Shown here: in pieces, positions 26,288 to 35,326 of the stretch
How the letters are laid out: every line of letters begins with the position of its first letter
How positions within the stretch are numbered: position 1 is the stretch's first letter
NCBI RefSeq assembly: GCF_012910705.2
Contig: NZ_WTVG02000040.1
Span: 620,001-684,000, forward strand
Direction of reading: 5' to 3'
Length of the DNA stretch: 64,000 bases
Source: Aromatoleum anaerobium
GTDB taxonomy: Bacteria > Pseudomonadota > Gammaproteobacteria > Burkholderiales > Rhodocyclaceae
Notes under the pieces: generated by a model
What the model saw: only the letters and a program-made list of their open reading frames with translations
The model's database searches: none
What the model was told of the DNA's origin: nothing
Translations under genes and position numbers: made by a program

Positions 26288-27927
26288 TCGCCCGTCTGTT
26301 CAACTTCCACGGCGGCATCAAGCCGGATTCGCACAAGAACGCGTCCGCGGCGCCGCCGATCGCCGCCGCACCGCTGCCGCCGCGCCTGACGATCCCGCTG
26401 CGCCAGAGCGTCCGTTCGGTCGCCCGCTGCCTCGTCGCCCCCGGCCAGCGCGTGCTCAAGGGTGAACGCATCGGCGCCGGCGAAGGTCCGCTCGGCACCG
26501 ACGTCCACGCCTCGACGTCGGGCACCGTCGTCGGCCTCGCCCCTTGCGCGATGGCCCATGCGTCGAGCCTCGACACGCTGGCGGTCGTCATCGAACCCGA
26601 CGGCAAGGACGAATGGATCGAGCGCCGCGCATTCGACCACCGCGCCGTCCCGCGCGAAGCCGCGCTCCGGTACCTGAGCGCGTGCGGCATCGTCGGCATG
26701 GGCGGCGCAGGTTTTCCGACCCACATCAAGCTCGGTAATGGCCGCGGCATCGAAACCCTGATCATCAACGGCGCCGAATGCGAGCCGTGGATCACCTGCG
26801 ATGACCGGCTGATGCGCGAGCGCGCCGCCGAAATCCTTTCCGGCGCGGCGATCCTGCACGAACTGATCGGCGCACGCCGCACGCTCGTCGGCATCGAGGA
26901 CAACAAGCCCGAAGCGATCCGTGCGATGCGCGAAGCCGCAGCGGGTTTCCCCGGTCTCGTCGACATCGTCGCGATTCCGACGCGGTATCCCGCGGGCGGC
27001 GAAAAACAGCTGATCCGCGTGCTGACCGGCATCGAGATCGCCCACGGCAAGCTCGGCACGGAGTTCGGCGTGCAGTGCTTCAACGTCGGCACGGCGCAGG
27101 CCGTCCACCGCGCGATCCACCACGGCGAACCGCTGGTGTCGCGCGTCGTGACCCTGACCGGCAACGTCAGGCGCCCGGGCAACTACGAAGTGCTCGTCGG
27201 CACCCCGGTCGAGACGCTGCTCGCACTCGCGGCGCCGAAACCGGACACCGACCGCTATCTGATGGGCGGCCCGATGATGGGCATCACCATTTCCGACCTG
27301 TCGGTGCCGATCGGCAAGACGAGCAACTGCATCATTGCCGCCTCGGCGGCGCTGTTCCCGCCCCCACCGCCGGAGTTGCCGTGCATCCGCTGCGGCGCCT
27401 GCGCGCGCGCGTGCCCGGCCGACCTGCAGCCTTTCGAGCTGTACTGGTTCTCGCGCGCGAAGAACGTCGGCAAAGCACAGGAATATCACCTCTTCGACTG
27501 CATTGAATGCGGTTCCTGCGCCTTCGTCTGCCCTTCGCACATTCCGCTCGTCGATTACTTCCGCTTCTCGAAGAGCGAGATCTGGGCGCGCGAGCGCGAG
27601 CTCAAGGCGTCCGATCAGGCACGCGAGCGCTTCGAGTTCCGCAACTACCGGCAGGAGCGGGAAAAGGAAGAAAAGGCCGCCAAACTCGCGGCGAAAGCTG
27701 CCGAGACCCGGGCGAAGCTGAGCGGGTCCGCCACCCCGACCGACGCCGCAACCGGGGACGACCCGAAAAAAGCGCTCATCGCGGCGGCGCTCGCCCGGGC
27801 CAGGCAGCAGGTGGCGGTCGAACCCAGGAACACCGACACCCCCCACGCGGGCGTGCCGGGCGCAAGCCCGGGTATCGCCAGCCGGCGCGAGCAGCCGGAC
27901 CTGCACGACAGCGACGCAACCTCCTGA
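26284..27927 (+). CDS. rnfC: Rnf complex NADH/flavin Fe-S subunit C
   Basis: 547-residue NADH-binding, FMN and Fe-S subunit. [13 protein letters not shown] near residue 140 is the nucleotide/flavin motif shared with NuoF; two ferredoxin motifs follow, [12 protein letters not shown] and [16 protein letters not shown]. The C-terminal tail (from about 450) is charged and Ala-rich but short compared with E. coli RsxC, which has long Ala/Lys repeats. Confidence 0.95.
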   Translation: MIARLFNFHGGIKPDSHKNASAAPPIAAAPLPPRLTIPLRQSVRSVARCLVAPGQRVLKGERIGAGEGPLGTDVHASTSGTVVGLAPCAMAHASSLDTLAVVIEPDGKDEWIERRAFDHRAVPREAALRYLSACGIVGMGGAGFPTHIKLGNGRGIETLIINGAECEPWITCDDRLMRERAAEILSGAAILHELIGARRTLVGIEDNKPEAIRAMREAAAGFPGLVDIVAIPTRYPAGGEKQLIRVLTGIEIAHGKLGTEFGVQCFNVGTAQAVHRAIHHGEPLVSRVVTLTGNVRRPGNYEVLVGTPVETLLALAAPKPDTDRYLMGGPMMGITISDLSVPIGKTSNCIIAASAALFPPPPPELPCIRCGACARACPADLQPFELYWFSRAKNVGKAQEYHLFDCIECGSCAFVCPSHIPLVDYFRFSKSEIWARERELKASDQARERFEFRNYRQEREKEEKAAKLAAKAAETRAKLSGSATPTDAATGDDPKKALIAAALARARQQVAVEPRNTDTPHAGVPGASPGIASRREQPDLHDSDATS

Positions 27928-27929
27928 AC

Positions 27930-28937
27930 ATGATCCATTCTCCCTACATCCGCAAACCGGCGAGCGTCCAGAGCGTGATGCTCGCAGTGCTGCTCGCGCT
28001 CCTTCCCGGCGTCACCGCCTACGTCATGCAGGTGGCCGCGGTCGTCGTCGTCAACCTGCTGATCGCGACCGTGACCGCGCTCGTCGCCGAAGCGCTGATC
28101 CTCACGCTGCGCAAGCGGCCGATCGCCCCGGCGCTGTCGGACCTGTCGGCCGTCGTCACCGCGTGGCTCGTCGTCCTGTGCTTTCCGCCGATCCTGCCAT
28201 GGTGGGTCACGGTGCTCGGGGTGCTGATCGCGATCGTCGCGGTCAAGCATCTCTATGGCGGGCTCGGCCAGAATCCGTTCAACCCCGCGATGGTCGCGTA
28301 CTGCGCGATGATCGTCGCGTTCCCGTCGCTGATGTCGCAGTGGCCGCCGGCCGGACAGATCGACTTCCAGACGCAGCTCGACCTCGTGCTCGGCGGCGCC
28401 CGCCAGCTCGACGCGATCACCGGTGCGACGGCGCTCGACGCGATGCGCACCGGCCTGCGGACAAGCGGCGCGAGCGTCGATAGCGTGCTGCAGCAAAGCG
28501 GTACGTTCGGCGCCGTCGGCGGCCGCGGCTGGGAATGGCTGGCGCTCGGCTACCTCGCCGGGGGTCTGTTCATGCTCGCGCGCCGCATCATCACCTGGCA
28601 CATGCCGGTCGCGTTCATCGCGACGCTCGCCGTCGTGTCGGGCATCTTCTGGCTCGCGGAACCGGCGCGCTTCGCGCCGCCGCTGTTCCACCTCGCCAGC
28701 GGCGGCGCAATGCTTGCAGCGTTCTTCATCGTCACCGACCCCGTTTCCGGTGCGACGACGCCGCGCGGCAAGCTGATCTTCGCCGCCGGCGTCGCGGTCA
28801 TTGCCTACCTCATCCGCGTATTCGGCGCCTTCCCCGAAGGCATCGCGTTTGCCGTGCTGCTGATGAACCTCTGCGTGCCGCTGATCGACATGAAAACGCA
28901 GCCGGCGGTATTCGGCCACCGCGGGAGCCGGCCATGA
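27930..28937 (+). CDS. rnfD: Rnf complex flavinylated membrane subunit D
   Basis: 335-residue polytopic subunit. The ITGATALDAM segment carries the Thr to which FMN is attached by ApbE in RnfD/NqrB proteins. Multiple hydrophobic helices; cytoplasmic start MIHSPYIRKPASVQSVM. ATG at 27930 is 2 bp after the rnfC stop. The longer upstream in-frame reading is inside rnfC. Confidence 0.94.
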   Translation: MIHSPYIRKPASVQSVMLAVLLALLPGVTAYVMQVAAVVVVNLLIATVTALVAEALILTLRKRPIAPALSDLSAVVTAWLVVLCFPPILPWWVTVLGVLIAIVAVKHLYGGLGQNPFNPAMVAYCAMIVAFPSLMSQWPPAGQIDFQTQLDLVLGGARQLDAITGATALDAMRTGLRTSGASVDSVLQQSGTFGAVGGRGWEWLALGYLAGGLFMLARRIITWHMPVAFIATLAVVSGIFWLAEPARFAPPLFHLASGGAMLAAFFIVTDPVSGATTPRGKLIFAAGVAVIAYLIRVFGAFPEGIAFAVLLMNLCVPLIDMKTQPAVFGHRGSRP

Positions 28938-29596
28938 GCAACCGCTATACCGCCACCCATACCTCGCTGCGCACTGCCGGCATCATGGTGGTGTTCACGC
29001 TCGCCTTCACCGCGATGATGTCGCAGACGTACCGCGTGACCCGCCCGGCGATCGACGCGTCCGAACAGGAACAGAAGATGCGCCTGATCAACGACGTGCT
29101 CCCGCCGGGCAGCTACGACAACGCGCTCCTCGATGACTTCGTCGCCGCCGGGCCGACGCCCGAGCTCGGCCTCGACCGCGGCGGGCGCATCTATCGCGCG
29201 CGTCGCGCCGGCGTTCCCGCGGCCCTCGTGTTCGAAGCGGTCGCGCCCGACGGCTACGGGGGAAAAATCCAGCTCGTCGTTGCGGTCGGCGCAGACGGTC
29301 GCCTGGGTGGTGTTCGCGTGACCGCCCACAAGGAAACGCCGGGGCTCGGCGATTACATCGATCCCAGAAAGGATCGCAACAAGACCCGGCCGTGGATCGG
29401 TCAATTCGCCGGGATGTCGCTTGTCGAGGTTGCACCCGCGCAATGGAAAGTGAAGCGCGACGGCGGCGTCTTTGCGTATCGCATCGGCGCAACGATCAGT
29501 GCCCGCGCAGTGACGAACGCGACAGGGCGAGTCCTCGAATATGCGGCCGAGCACCGCGATGCGCTGTTTGCCGCATCTACCGGCAGCGCGATCTGA
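28934..29596 (+). CDS. rnfG: Rnf complex flavinylated subunit G
   Basis: 220 residues: N-terminal membrane helix and a periplasmic FMN-binding domain. The attachment motif reads IGATISARAV, close to E. coli RsxG (GATITPxAV), with the flavinylated Thr in place. ATGA overlap with rnfD. Confidence 0.93.
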   Translation: MSNRYTATHTSLRTAGIMVVFTLAFTAMMSQTYRVTRPAIDASEQEQKMRLINDVLPPGSYDNALLDDFVAAGPTPELGLDRGGRIYRARRAGVPAALVFEAVAPDGYGGKIQLVVAVGADGRLGGVRVTAHKETPGLGDYIDPRKDRNKTRPWIGQFAGMSLVEVAPAQWKVKRDGGVFAYRIGATISARAVTNATGRVLEYAAEHRDALFAASTGSAI

Positions 29597-29606
29597 TGGA
29601 AAAAAA

Positions 29607-30305
29607 ATGAATCTCCAGACTTTTCGTGAAAACGCCTGGAATGGCCTGTGGAAGCAGAACACCGGCCTCGTGCAGCTGCTCGGCCTGTGTCCGATCCTCG
29701 CGGTCAGCACGAGCATCGTCAATGCGGTGAGTCTCGGGCTCGCGACGGTGTTGGTGATGGCCGTATCGAACTTCGCGGTCGCGTCGCTGCGCAACTTCAT
29801 CCCCTACGAGATCCGGATCCCGGTGTTCATCCTGATCATCGCCGCGCTGACGACGGTGGTCGATCTCGCGTTCAACGCCTATCTGCACGACCTCTACCTG
29901 GTGCTGGGCATCTTCATTCCGCTGATCGTCACGAACTGCATCGTCCTCGCGCGGGTCGAGGCCTACGCGGCCAAAAACGACCCGGTGTCGTCCACCGTCG
30001 ACGGCATCATGATGGGACTCGGGCTGGTGTGGCTGCTCGGCGTGCTCGGCGGCATTCGCGAACTGGTCGGCAGCGGCACGCTGTTTTCGGGTATCGAGAT
30101 GCTGATCCCGGGCCTGTCGCCGCTGTCTGTGTTCGGCGACGATTACCCCGGCTTCCTGATCGGCGTGCTGCCTCCGGGCGCGTTCTTCACGCTCGGCTGC
30201 CTGATCGCGCTATCGAACCGGGTGCGTACGCGCGCGGCAGCCGGCAAGCCCGCACGCGCGGCGAGCGACGGCGAAGAAGCTGCCCCGGCTTCGGCAGCAC
30301 CCTGA
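29607..30305 (+). CDS. rnfE: Rnf complex subunit E
   Basis: 232-residue polytopic subunit homologous to RnfA; contains the paired LLGLCPILAVS motif with the iron-site Cys. The start at 29607 follows GGAAAA; an ATG at 29595 is out of frame and stops at once. The charged C-terminal tail is Ala-rich. Followed 8 bp later by nth. Confidence 0.93.
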   Translation: MNLQTFRENAWNGLWKQNTGLVQLLGLCPILAVSTSIVNAVSLGLATVLVMAVSNFAVASLRNFIPYEIRIPVFILIIAALTTVVDLAFNAYLHDLYLVLGIFIPLIVTNCIVLARVEAYAAKNDPVSSTVDGIMMGLGLVWLLGVLGGIRELVGSGTLFSGIEMLIPGLSPLSVFGDDYPGFLIGVLPPGAFFTLGCLIALSNRVRTRAAAGKPARAASDGEEAAPASAAP

Positions 30306-30313
30306 ACAGCCGG

Positions 30314-30946
30314 ATGAAACGCGAAGCGATCCGTGAATTTTTCCGCCGCCTGGCCGCGGCGAATCCGAACCCGACGACCGAGCTCGAGTACGGGTCGCCA
30401 TTCCAGCTGCTCGTCGCCGTGGTGCTTTCCGCGCAGGCCACCGACAAGAGCGTGAACCTGGCGACGCGCGAGTTGTTCGCCGTCGCACCGACCCCCGAAG
30501 CGATGCTGAGCCTCGGCGAGGAAAACGTTGCCGCGCACCTCAAGTCGATCGGCCTTTACCGCAACAAGGCGAAAAACGTCGTCGCGCTGTCGCGGCTGCT
30601 GCTCGAGCGCCACGGCGGCGAAGTGCCGCGCAGCCGCGAAGCGCTCGAAGCGCTGCCCGGCGTCGGCCGCAAGACCGCGAACGTCGTGCTGAACACCGTG
30701 TTCGGCGAACCGGTGATGGCGGTCGACACGCATATCTTCCGCGTCGCCAATCGCACCGGCCTGGCTCCCGGCAAGGATGTTCTCGCCGTCGAGCAGGCCC
30801 TGATGCGTCGGGTGCCGAAGGAATATCTGCAGCATGCCCACCACTGGCTGATCCTGCACGGCCGCTACGTGTGCACCGCGCGCAAGCCCCGCTGCGGCGA
30901 TTGCCCGGTGCGCGACCTGTGCGAGTTCCGCGACAAGACCGTTTGA
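30314..30946 (+). CDS. nth: Endonuclease III
   Basis: 210-residue base-excision repair glycosylase/AP lyase that removes oxidised pyrimidines. Helix-hairpin-helix LPGVGRKTANVV with the catalytic Lys, catalytic Asp in VDTHIFRVANR, and a C-terminal 4Fe-4S loop C-x6-C-x2-C-x5-C (CTARKPRC, CPVRDLC). Cotranscribed with rnf, the same order as rsx-nth in E. coli. Confidence 0.96.
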   Translation: MKREAIREFFRRLAAANPNPTTELEYGSPFQLLVAVVLSAQATDKSVNLATRELFAVAPTPEAMLSLGEENVAAHLKSIGLYRNKAKNVVALSRLLLERHGGEVPRSREALEALPGVGRKTANVVLNTVFGEPVMAVDTHIFRVANRTGLAPGKDVLAVEQALMRRVPKEYLQHAHHWLILHGRYVCTARKPRCGDCPVRDLCEFRDKTV

Positions 30947-30979
30947 CAAGACGTTTAACCCAGCAACCGAGTCCCAAAG

Positions 30980-31411
30980 ATGTTCAATCCCTCACGTGAC
31001 CAGGTACGCAGCTTCTTCATCGAAAGCTGGCGGAAATATCAGGCGAAGGAAGTGCTGACGCCGCTCGAACACATCGCTTCCGACCTCGTGCTTCTGCATC
31101 CCGAATATCAGGCGCTGCTCGAAGACCCCGATTCGCTGTCGCGCGATTTCCTGCCGGAGGACGGACAGATCAATCCGTTCCTGCACCTGTCGTTCCACCT
31201 CGCGATCGAGGAGCAACTGTCGATCGACCAGCCGCCCGGCCTGCGCGCCGCGTTCGAAGCGTGCCAGCGCCGGCGGGGCAACCGTCACGATGCGCTCCAC
31301 GACGTGCTCGAATGCCTCGGCGAAACGCTTTTCGACGCGCAGCGCAACAACGCCCAACCGGACGGCCCGGCTTACGTCTCGTGCGTCTTGCGCCGGGCAC
31401 GCTCGAACTAG
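30980..31411 (+). CDS. DUF1841 family protein
   Basis: 143-residue protein of the DUF1841 family common in beta- and gammaproteobacteria; function unknown. Signature FNPSRDQVRSFFIESWRKY at the start and HLSFHLAIEEQLSIDQPPG in the middle, the latter His-rich (HxxxH) and possibly metal binding. Follows nth by 33 bp and probably belongs to the same transcript. Confidence 0.9.
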   Translation: MFNPSRDQVRSFFIESWRKYQAKEVLTPLEHIASDLVLLHPEYQALLEDPDSLSRDFLPEDGQINPFLHLSFHLAIEEQLSIDQPPGLRAAFEACQRRRGNRHDALHDVLECLGETLFDAQRNNAQPDGPAYVSCVLRRARSN

Positions 31412-31435
31412 CCGGCGTGCCCCTCCCCTTCGCGC

Positions 31436-31762
31436 TCAGCGTTTCTGGTACAGGCCGCTCTGGCTGGCGAAGTACGCGGCAAGATCGCCCAGATCCGCAG
31501 GCGACAGGTTCTCGACCTGGGCGGCCATGATCGGATTCTTCCGCCTGCCCGTCTTGTAGTCGAGCAGCGCCTGGTAGAGATAATCTTCGTATTGCCCGCC
31601 CAGGCGCGGAAATTCCGGCGACGGACTGTTGCCGTCCGGGCCGTGGCACGCTGCGCAGACCGTCGACTTCTCCTTGCCTGCGGCAGGATCGCCCGCGTGC
31701 GCAGGGAAACCTGCCAGCGCAAGGGCCGCCAGTGCCGGGAGGGTGAAACTGCGCGTCATCAT
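31436..31762 (-). CDS. Periplasmic cytochrome c, class I (small)
   Basis: Monohaem cytochrome of about 108 residues. Sec signal peptide with AHA cleavage, haem motif CAACHG and a C-terminal Met in KNPIMAAQVE as likely axial ligand. Starts at one of two adjacent ATGs (31762 or 31759) after a GGAGAG site. Overlaps the upstream cytochrome gene by ATGA, forming a tandem cytochrome pair. Confidence 0.9.
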   Translation of the reverse strand: MMTRSFTLPALAALALAGFPAHAGDPAAGKEKSTVCAACHGPDGNSPSPEFPRLGGQYEDYLYQALLDYKTGRRKNPIMAAQVENLSPADLGDLAAYFASQSGLYQKR

Positions 31763-32091
31763 TGCGTCTCTCCTCCTGCAGCACTGTAGTAGGCCGCCAG
31801 GTCCGCCATGTCCTGCTCCGACAGGCTCGCGGCAATCGCGCGCATCGTCGGATGGCTGCGTTCGCCATCGCGATATGCCTGCAGCGCGCGCACCAGATAA
31901 GCCGCATGCTGCCCGCCGAGCTTGGGCACCGGGTAGACATCCGGGAAGGCGGTGCGATAGCCCGGAATGCCGTGACACCCCATGCACATCGAAGTCTTGG
32001 CCTGGGCGGCTTTTGCATCGCCTTCCAGCGCGAACGCGGCAGGTCCGCCCAGCGCAAGACAGGCGGCGATGAGCAAATGTCGTCCGTGCAT
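31759..32091 (-). CDS. Periplasmic cytochrome c, class I (small)
   Basis: 110-residue monohaem cytochrome with a signal peptide ending AAFALEG, haem motif CMGCHG and a HPTMRAIA segment giving the axial Met. Related in sequence to the next gene; together they look like a split dihaem cytochrome c4-type carrier. Good GAGGAG ribosome site. Likely carries electrons in the periplasm. Confidence 0.9.
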   Translation of the reverse strand: MHGRHLLIAACLALGGPAAFALEGDAKAAQAKTSMCMGCHGIPGYRTAFPDVYPVPKLGGQHAAYLVRALQAYRDGERSHPTMRAIAASLSEQDMADLAAYYSAAGGETQ

Positions 32092-32238
32092 GGCGTCTCC
32101 TCGGGTTGTTTTAAGTATGGCTGAAACGGTCGCAAAAAAATTCTACGTCGCCGAAAGCGGAATGCAAATACCTGTCATTCTTCGAAAAACTCCGTAAATC
32201 CGACAATCCGGCAGCCCCTTGCCCGCGCAGGCAGGCTC

Positions 32239-32244
32239 TATAAT
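32239..32244 (+). promoter_or_regulatory. -10 element (TATAAT) before the MoxR gene
   Basis: TATAAT in TCTATAATCGG, 28 bp before the ATG. No strong -35 hexamer at the right distance. Confidence 0.4.
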
Positions 32245-32272
32245 CGGTGCGGTCTAATCAGAGGATTCCCCG

Positions 32273-33115
32273 ATGCGCTTCGAAGGTTCACAAGACTACG
32301 TCACCACTCCCGACCTGATGCTGGCCGTCAATGCCGCGATCAAACTGCAGCGCCCGCTGCTGATCAAGGGCGAACCGGGCACCGGCAAGACCATGCTGGC
32401 CGAGCAGGTCGCCGACGCGCTGGGGGTTCCGCTGCTGCAGTGGCACATCAAGTCGACGACCAAGGCCCAGCAGGGGCTGTACGAATACGATGCGGTGTCC
32501 CGCCTGCGCGACTCGCAACTCGGCGAAGACCGCGTCAAGGACATCGCCAACTACATCCTCAAGGGCGTGCTGTGGCAGGCGTTCGACGCGGAAACGCCAA
32601 CGGTCGTCCTGATCGACGAAATCGACAAGGCGGATATCGAATTCCCCAACGACCTGCTGCGCGAACTCGACCGCATGGAGTTCCACGTCTACGAGACTCG
32701 CGAGACGGTGCGCGCGCGTCATCGTCCGATCGTCTTCATCACGTCGAACAACGAGAAGGAACTGCCGGACGCGTTCCTGCGCCGCTGCTTTTTCCATTAC
32801 ATCCGCTTCCCCGATCGCGACACGATGCAGCGCATCGTCGACGTCCATTTCCCCGGACTCAAGCGCGATCTGCTGCGCGAGGCGCTGGAAGTGTTCTTCG
32901 GCCTGCGCGACGTGCCGGGGCTGAAGAAGAAGCCGTCGACCTCGGAGCTGATCGACTGGCTCAAGCTCCTCGTCGCCGAGGACATTCCGCCCGAAGCACT
33001 GCGGGCAAAGGACCAGAAGGCCGCGGTCCCGCCGCTTGCCGGCGCCCTGCTGAAGAACGAACAGGATCTTCACCTGTTCGAACGGCTGGTGTTCATGGCG
33101 CGCAACAACCGCTGA
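32273..33115 (+). CDS. MoxR-family AAA+ ATPase
   Basis: 280-residue AAA+ chaperone-like ATPase. Walker A GEPGTGKT at 33-40, Walker B LIDEIDKAD with D115-E116, sensor ITSNNEKELPDAFLRRCFF. MoxR proteins work with VWA-domain partners to insert metals or activate enzymes; the partner here is the next gene. The target is unknown. The nearby cytochrome genes are divergent and only suggestive. Confidence 0.92.
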   Translation: MRFEGSQDYVTTPDLMLAVNAAIKLQRPLLIKGEPGTGKTMLAEQVADALGVPLLQWHIKSTTKAQQGLYEYDAVSRLRDSQLGEDRVKDIANYILKGVLWQAFDAETPTVVLIDEIDKADIEFPNDLLRELDRMEFHVYETRETVRARHRPIVFITSNNEKELPDAFLRRCFFHYIRFPDRDTMQRIVDVHFPGLKRDLLREALEVFFGLRDVPGLKKKPSTSELIDWLKLLVAEDIPPEALRAKDQKAAVPPLAGALLKNEQDLHLFERLVFMARNNR

Positions 33116-33255
33116 CGTCAGGGCGTTTGCCCCACTGCTTTCCCGGCATCGGCTTTCCCGGCATCGCCACTGGGCTCGCCACAAGAAATCATCCCGAAAT
33201 CTTCCCCGGGTGCTCGAAATCGGGCGCCGGGGCGATTTCGGGAACGGAGCGGATC

Positions 33256-34434
33256 ATGCTTATCGACTTTTTTCTGCATCTGAAAGCGGGCCAGCTCAAG
33301 GTGTCCACCCGCGAGTTCCTGACGCTCCTCGAAGGACTGCGTGACGGCGCCTGCAGCCACAGCATCGACGAATTCTATTTCTACGCCCGCACCTGCCTGG
33401 TCAAAGACGAATCCCATTACGACCGTTTCGACGCGGCGTTCGGGAGCTACTTCAAGGGAGTCACCGAGATTCCGGGGCTCGAAGCGGAGCTGCCGCAGGA
33501 ATGGCTGCAGGCGATGATGAAGAAGCATCTTTCACCCGAGGACAAGGCGAAGCTCGAAAAGCTCGGCTGGGACAAGCTGATGGAAGAGTTCCGCAAGCGG
33601 CTCAGCGAGCAGAAGGAGCGTCACCAAGGCGGATCGAAATGGATCGGCACCGGTGGCAGCTCGCCGTTCGGCAACAACGGCTATCATCCCGAAGGCATCC
33701 GCGTCGGCGGCGAATCGGCCGGCAACCGCACGGCGATCAAGGTCTGGGAGAAGCGCGAATACCGCAACCTCGACGATTCCGTCGAACTCGGTACGCGCAA
33801 CATCAAGGTCGCCCTGCGGCGGCTGCGGCGGTTTGCGCGGCAAGGCGCGGCCGACGAGCTCGATCTCGATGGAACCATCGCCGCGACGGCACGAAACGCC
33901 GGCTGGCTCGATCTGATGATGCGCCCGGAACGGCACAACGCGGTGAAAGTGCTGCTGTTTCTCGACGTCGGCGGCTCAATGGACGACCATATCAAGGTCT
34001 GCGAAGAGATGTTCTCGGCGTGCCGCAGCGAATTCAAGCACCTCGAGTATTTCTATTTCCACAACTGCGTCTACGAAAAAGTCTGGCGCGACAGTTCGCG
34101 ACGCCACAGCGAAAACATCGCAGTCTCCGACCTGCTCCACCGCTACGGCCCCGACTACAAGCTGATCTTCGTCGGCGACGCCACGATGAGCCCGTACGAG
34201 ATCCTGCACCCACACGGTTCGATCGAACACATGAACACCGAGCCAGGCGCGGCGTGGCTGCGCCGCCTGCTTGACGCATGGCCGGCAGCGGCATGGCTCA
34301 ACCCCGAACCGGAACACCTGTGGCCTTACCGCAAGTCGATTGAAATCGTCGATCAGATCATGGGCGGGAGGATGTTTCCGATGACGCTCGGCGGACTCGA
34401 GCGGGCGATGCAGCAGTTGTCGAAGAAGCAGTAA
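33256..34434 (+). CDS. VWA domain protein (CoxE-like), MoxR partner
   Basis: 392-residue cytosolic protein with an N-terminal helical region (MLIDFFLHLKAGQLKVSTREF) and a C-terminal von Willebrand A domain. The metal-site motif reads D237-VGGS241, where the first Ser of the usual DxSxS is Gly. The ATG at 33256 has a weak site but yields the family N terminus; a 140-bp gap with a short repeat (TTCCCGGCATCG twice near 33139 and 33154) separates it from the MoxR gene. Confidence 0.88.
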   Translation: MLIDFFLHLKAGQLKVSTREFLTLLEGLRDGACSHSIDEFYFYARTCLVKDESHYDRFDAAFGSYFKGVTEIPGLEAELPQEWLQAMMKKHLSPEDKAKLEKLGWDKLMEEFRKRLSEQKERHQGGSKWIGTGGSSPFGNNGYHPEGIRVGGESAGNRTAIKVWEKREYRNLDDSVELGTRNIKVALRRLRRFARQGAADELDLDGTIAATARNAGWLDLMMRPERHNAVKVLLFLDVGGSMDDHIKVCEEMFSACRSEFKHLEYFYFHNCVYEKVWRDSSRRHSENIAVSDLLHRYGPDYKLIFVGDATMSPYEILHPHGSIEHMNTEPGAAWLRRLLDAWPAAAWLNPEPEHLWPYRKSIEIVDQIMGGRMFPMTLGGLERAMQQLSKKQ

Positions 34435-34456
34435 AAGCAAGAAGCAGTAAAAGCAA
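34425..34456 (+). repeat. 16-bp perfect tandem duplication over a stop codon
   Basis: GAAGCAGTAAAAGCAA occurs at 34425-34440 and again at 34441-34456. The first copy holds the TAA stop of the VWA gene, so the second copy would be a decoy of the gene end. Typical slippage duplication. Confidence 0.9.
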
Positions 34457-34461
34457 AAAAG

Positions 34462-34481
34462 AAGCGGCCCGAAGGCCGCTT
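34462..34481. terminator. Bidirectional terminator between the VWA and MarR genes
   Basis: AAGCGGCC-CGAA-GGCCGCTT. On the minus strand the loop is UUCG and it is followed by CUUUUUU, so it terminates the marR transcript well; on the plus strand the U-tract is poor. Confidence 0.8.
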
Positions 34482-34540
34482 TCAAACTGCTGTCCGCACG
34501 TTCGCGAGACGATCGCCGGATGAACCGCCGGCGCGGTTTC

Positions 34541-35056
34541 CTACTCCGTAAAGGGCAAGGGCTGCATGCCGAAGCCCTCGTCCAGATCCTTGATCTGCCG
34601 CAGCAGACCGTCGAGTTCACGCTGCAGGCGCATCAGCGCATCTTCGTCGAGCAAGCGCAGCGCCTCGGGGAGCACACCCCGCGCGGGCGACGGAGAACGC
34701 TTGAGCAGATCGCGCCCTGCATCAGTCAGGTACAGACGGACGACGCGCTGGTCGGCGCTCGTGCGCTCCTTCCGGACCAGCTTTGCCGACTCGAGCTTGT
34801 CCACCATGTTCGACGCGGTCGACTGGTGTAGCGCCATTCTTCCCGCCAGTTCCCCGACCCGCAGCCCCTCCGCTTCATTGAGTTCCTGCAGCGCCCACAA
34901 CTGGGCACCGGTGACGCCACTTTTGCGCTCGATCCACTGCGAATGACGCTGCGCAGTCCGGATGAGTACGCGAAAACGCTGCAAAACCGACAAGGGCGAA
35001 ACCGATGACTTGCGTTCCGGGGATTTTGTCAAGGTCGAAGACTGCTCTTGCGACAT
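34541..35056 (-). CDS. MarR-family transcriptional regulator
   Basis: 171-residue winged-helix repressor. The DNA-binding region reads LRVGELAGRMALHQSTASNMVDKLESAKLVRKERTSADQR-like (recognition helix and wing, about 60-105), flanked by dimer helices. Divergent from the ClC gene, with an excellent sigma70 promoter and a dyad between them. Ligand and targets unknown; possibly autoregulated. Confidence 0.9.
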   Translation of the reverse strand: MSQEQSSTLTKSPERKSSVSPLSVLQRFRVLIRTAQRHSQWIERKSGVTGAQLWALQELNEAEGLRVGELAGRMALHQSTASNMVDKLESAKLVRKERTSADQRVVRLYLTDAGRDLLKRSPSPARGVLPEALRLLDEDALMRLQRELDGLLRQIKDLDEGFGMQPLPFTE

Positions 35057-35070
35057 GAATCAGGGCTCCA

Positions 35071-35099
35071 ACTATATTTACTTGGGAAATATTTGTCAA
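35071..35099 (-). promoter_or_regulatory. marR promoter with overlapping inverted repeat
   Basis: On the minus strand TTGACA (35094-35099), 17-bp spacer, TATAGT (35071-35076). Inside the spacer lies ATATTT-N7-AAATAT (35074-35092), a likely operator. The predicted transcription start is about 8 bases from the ATG, so the leader is extremely short. Confidence 0.72.
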
Positions 35100-35326
35100 A
35101 AACATTTAACAGCTGCACGCGGCGCGGGTATCGTAGCGGAAAGGGGATTCGCGGCGTACCGTGCTTTGGGTAAAAGACGACACCTTTCCCGATAAGCACG
35201 AGAACATGGTAAGCAGAACCTCAATGGCCACTTTCCCCGCACAGAGCAGGGTTTCACTCTCGTCGCAATGCATCCGCCACCAAGCTGGCGGACGACTGTC
35301 CAGCATACTGACTGACTCCTCTCATC

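Noticed and set aside
33115-33256. Extra small gene between the MoxR and VWA genes
   Set aside because: Only short repeats; no start with a ribosome site and no coding pattern.
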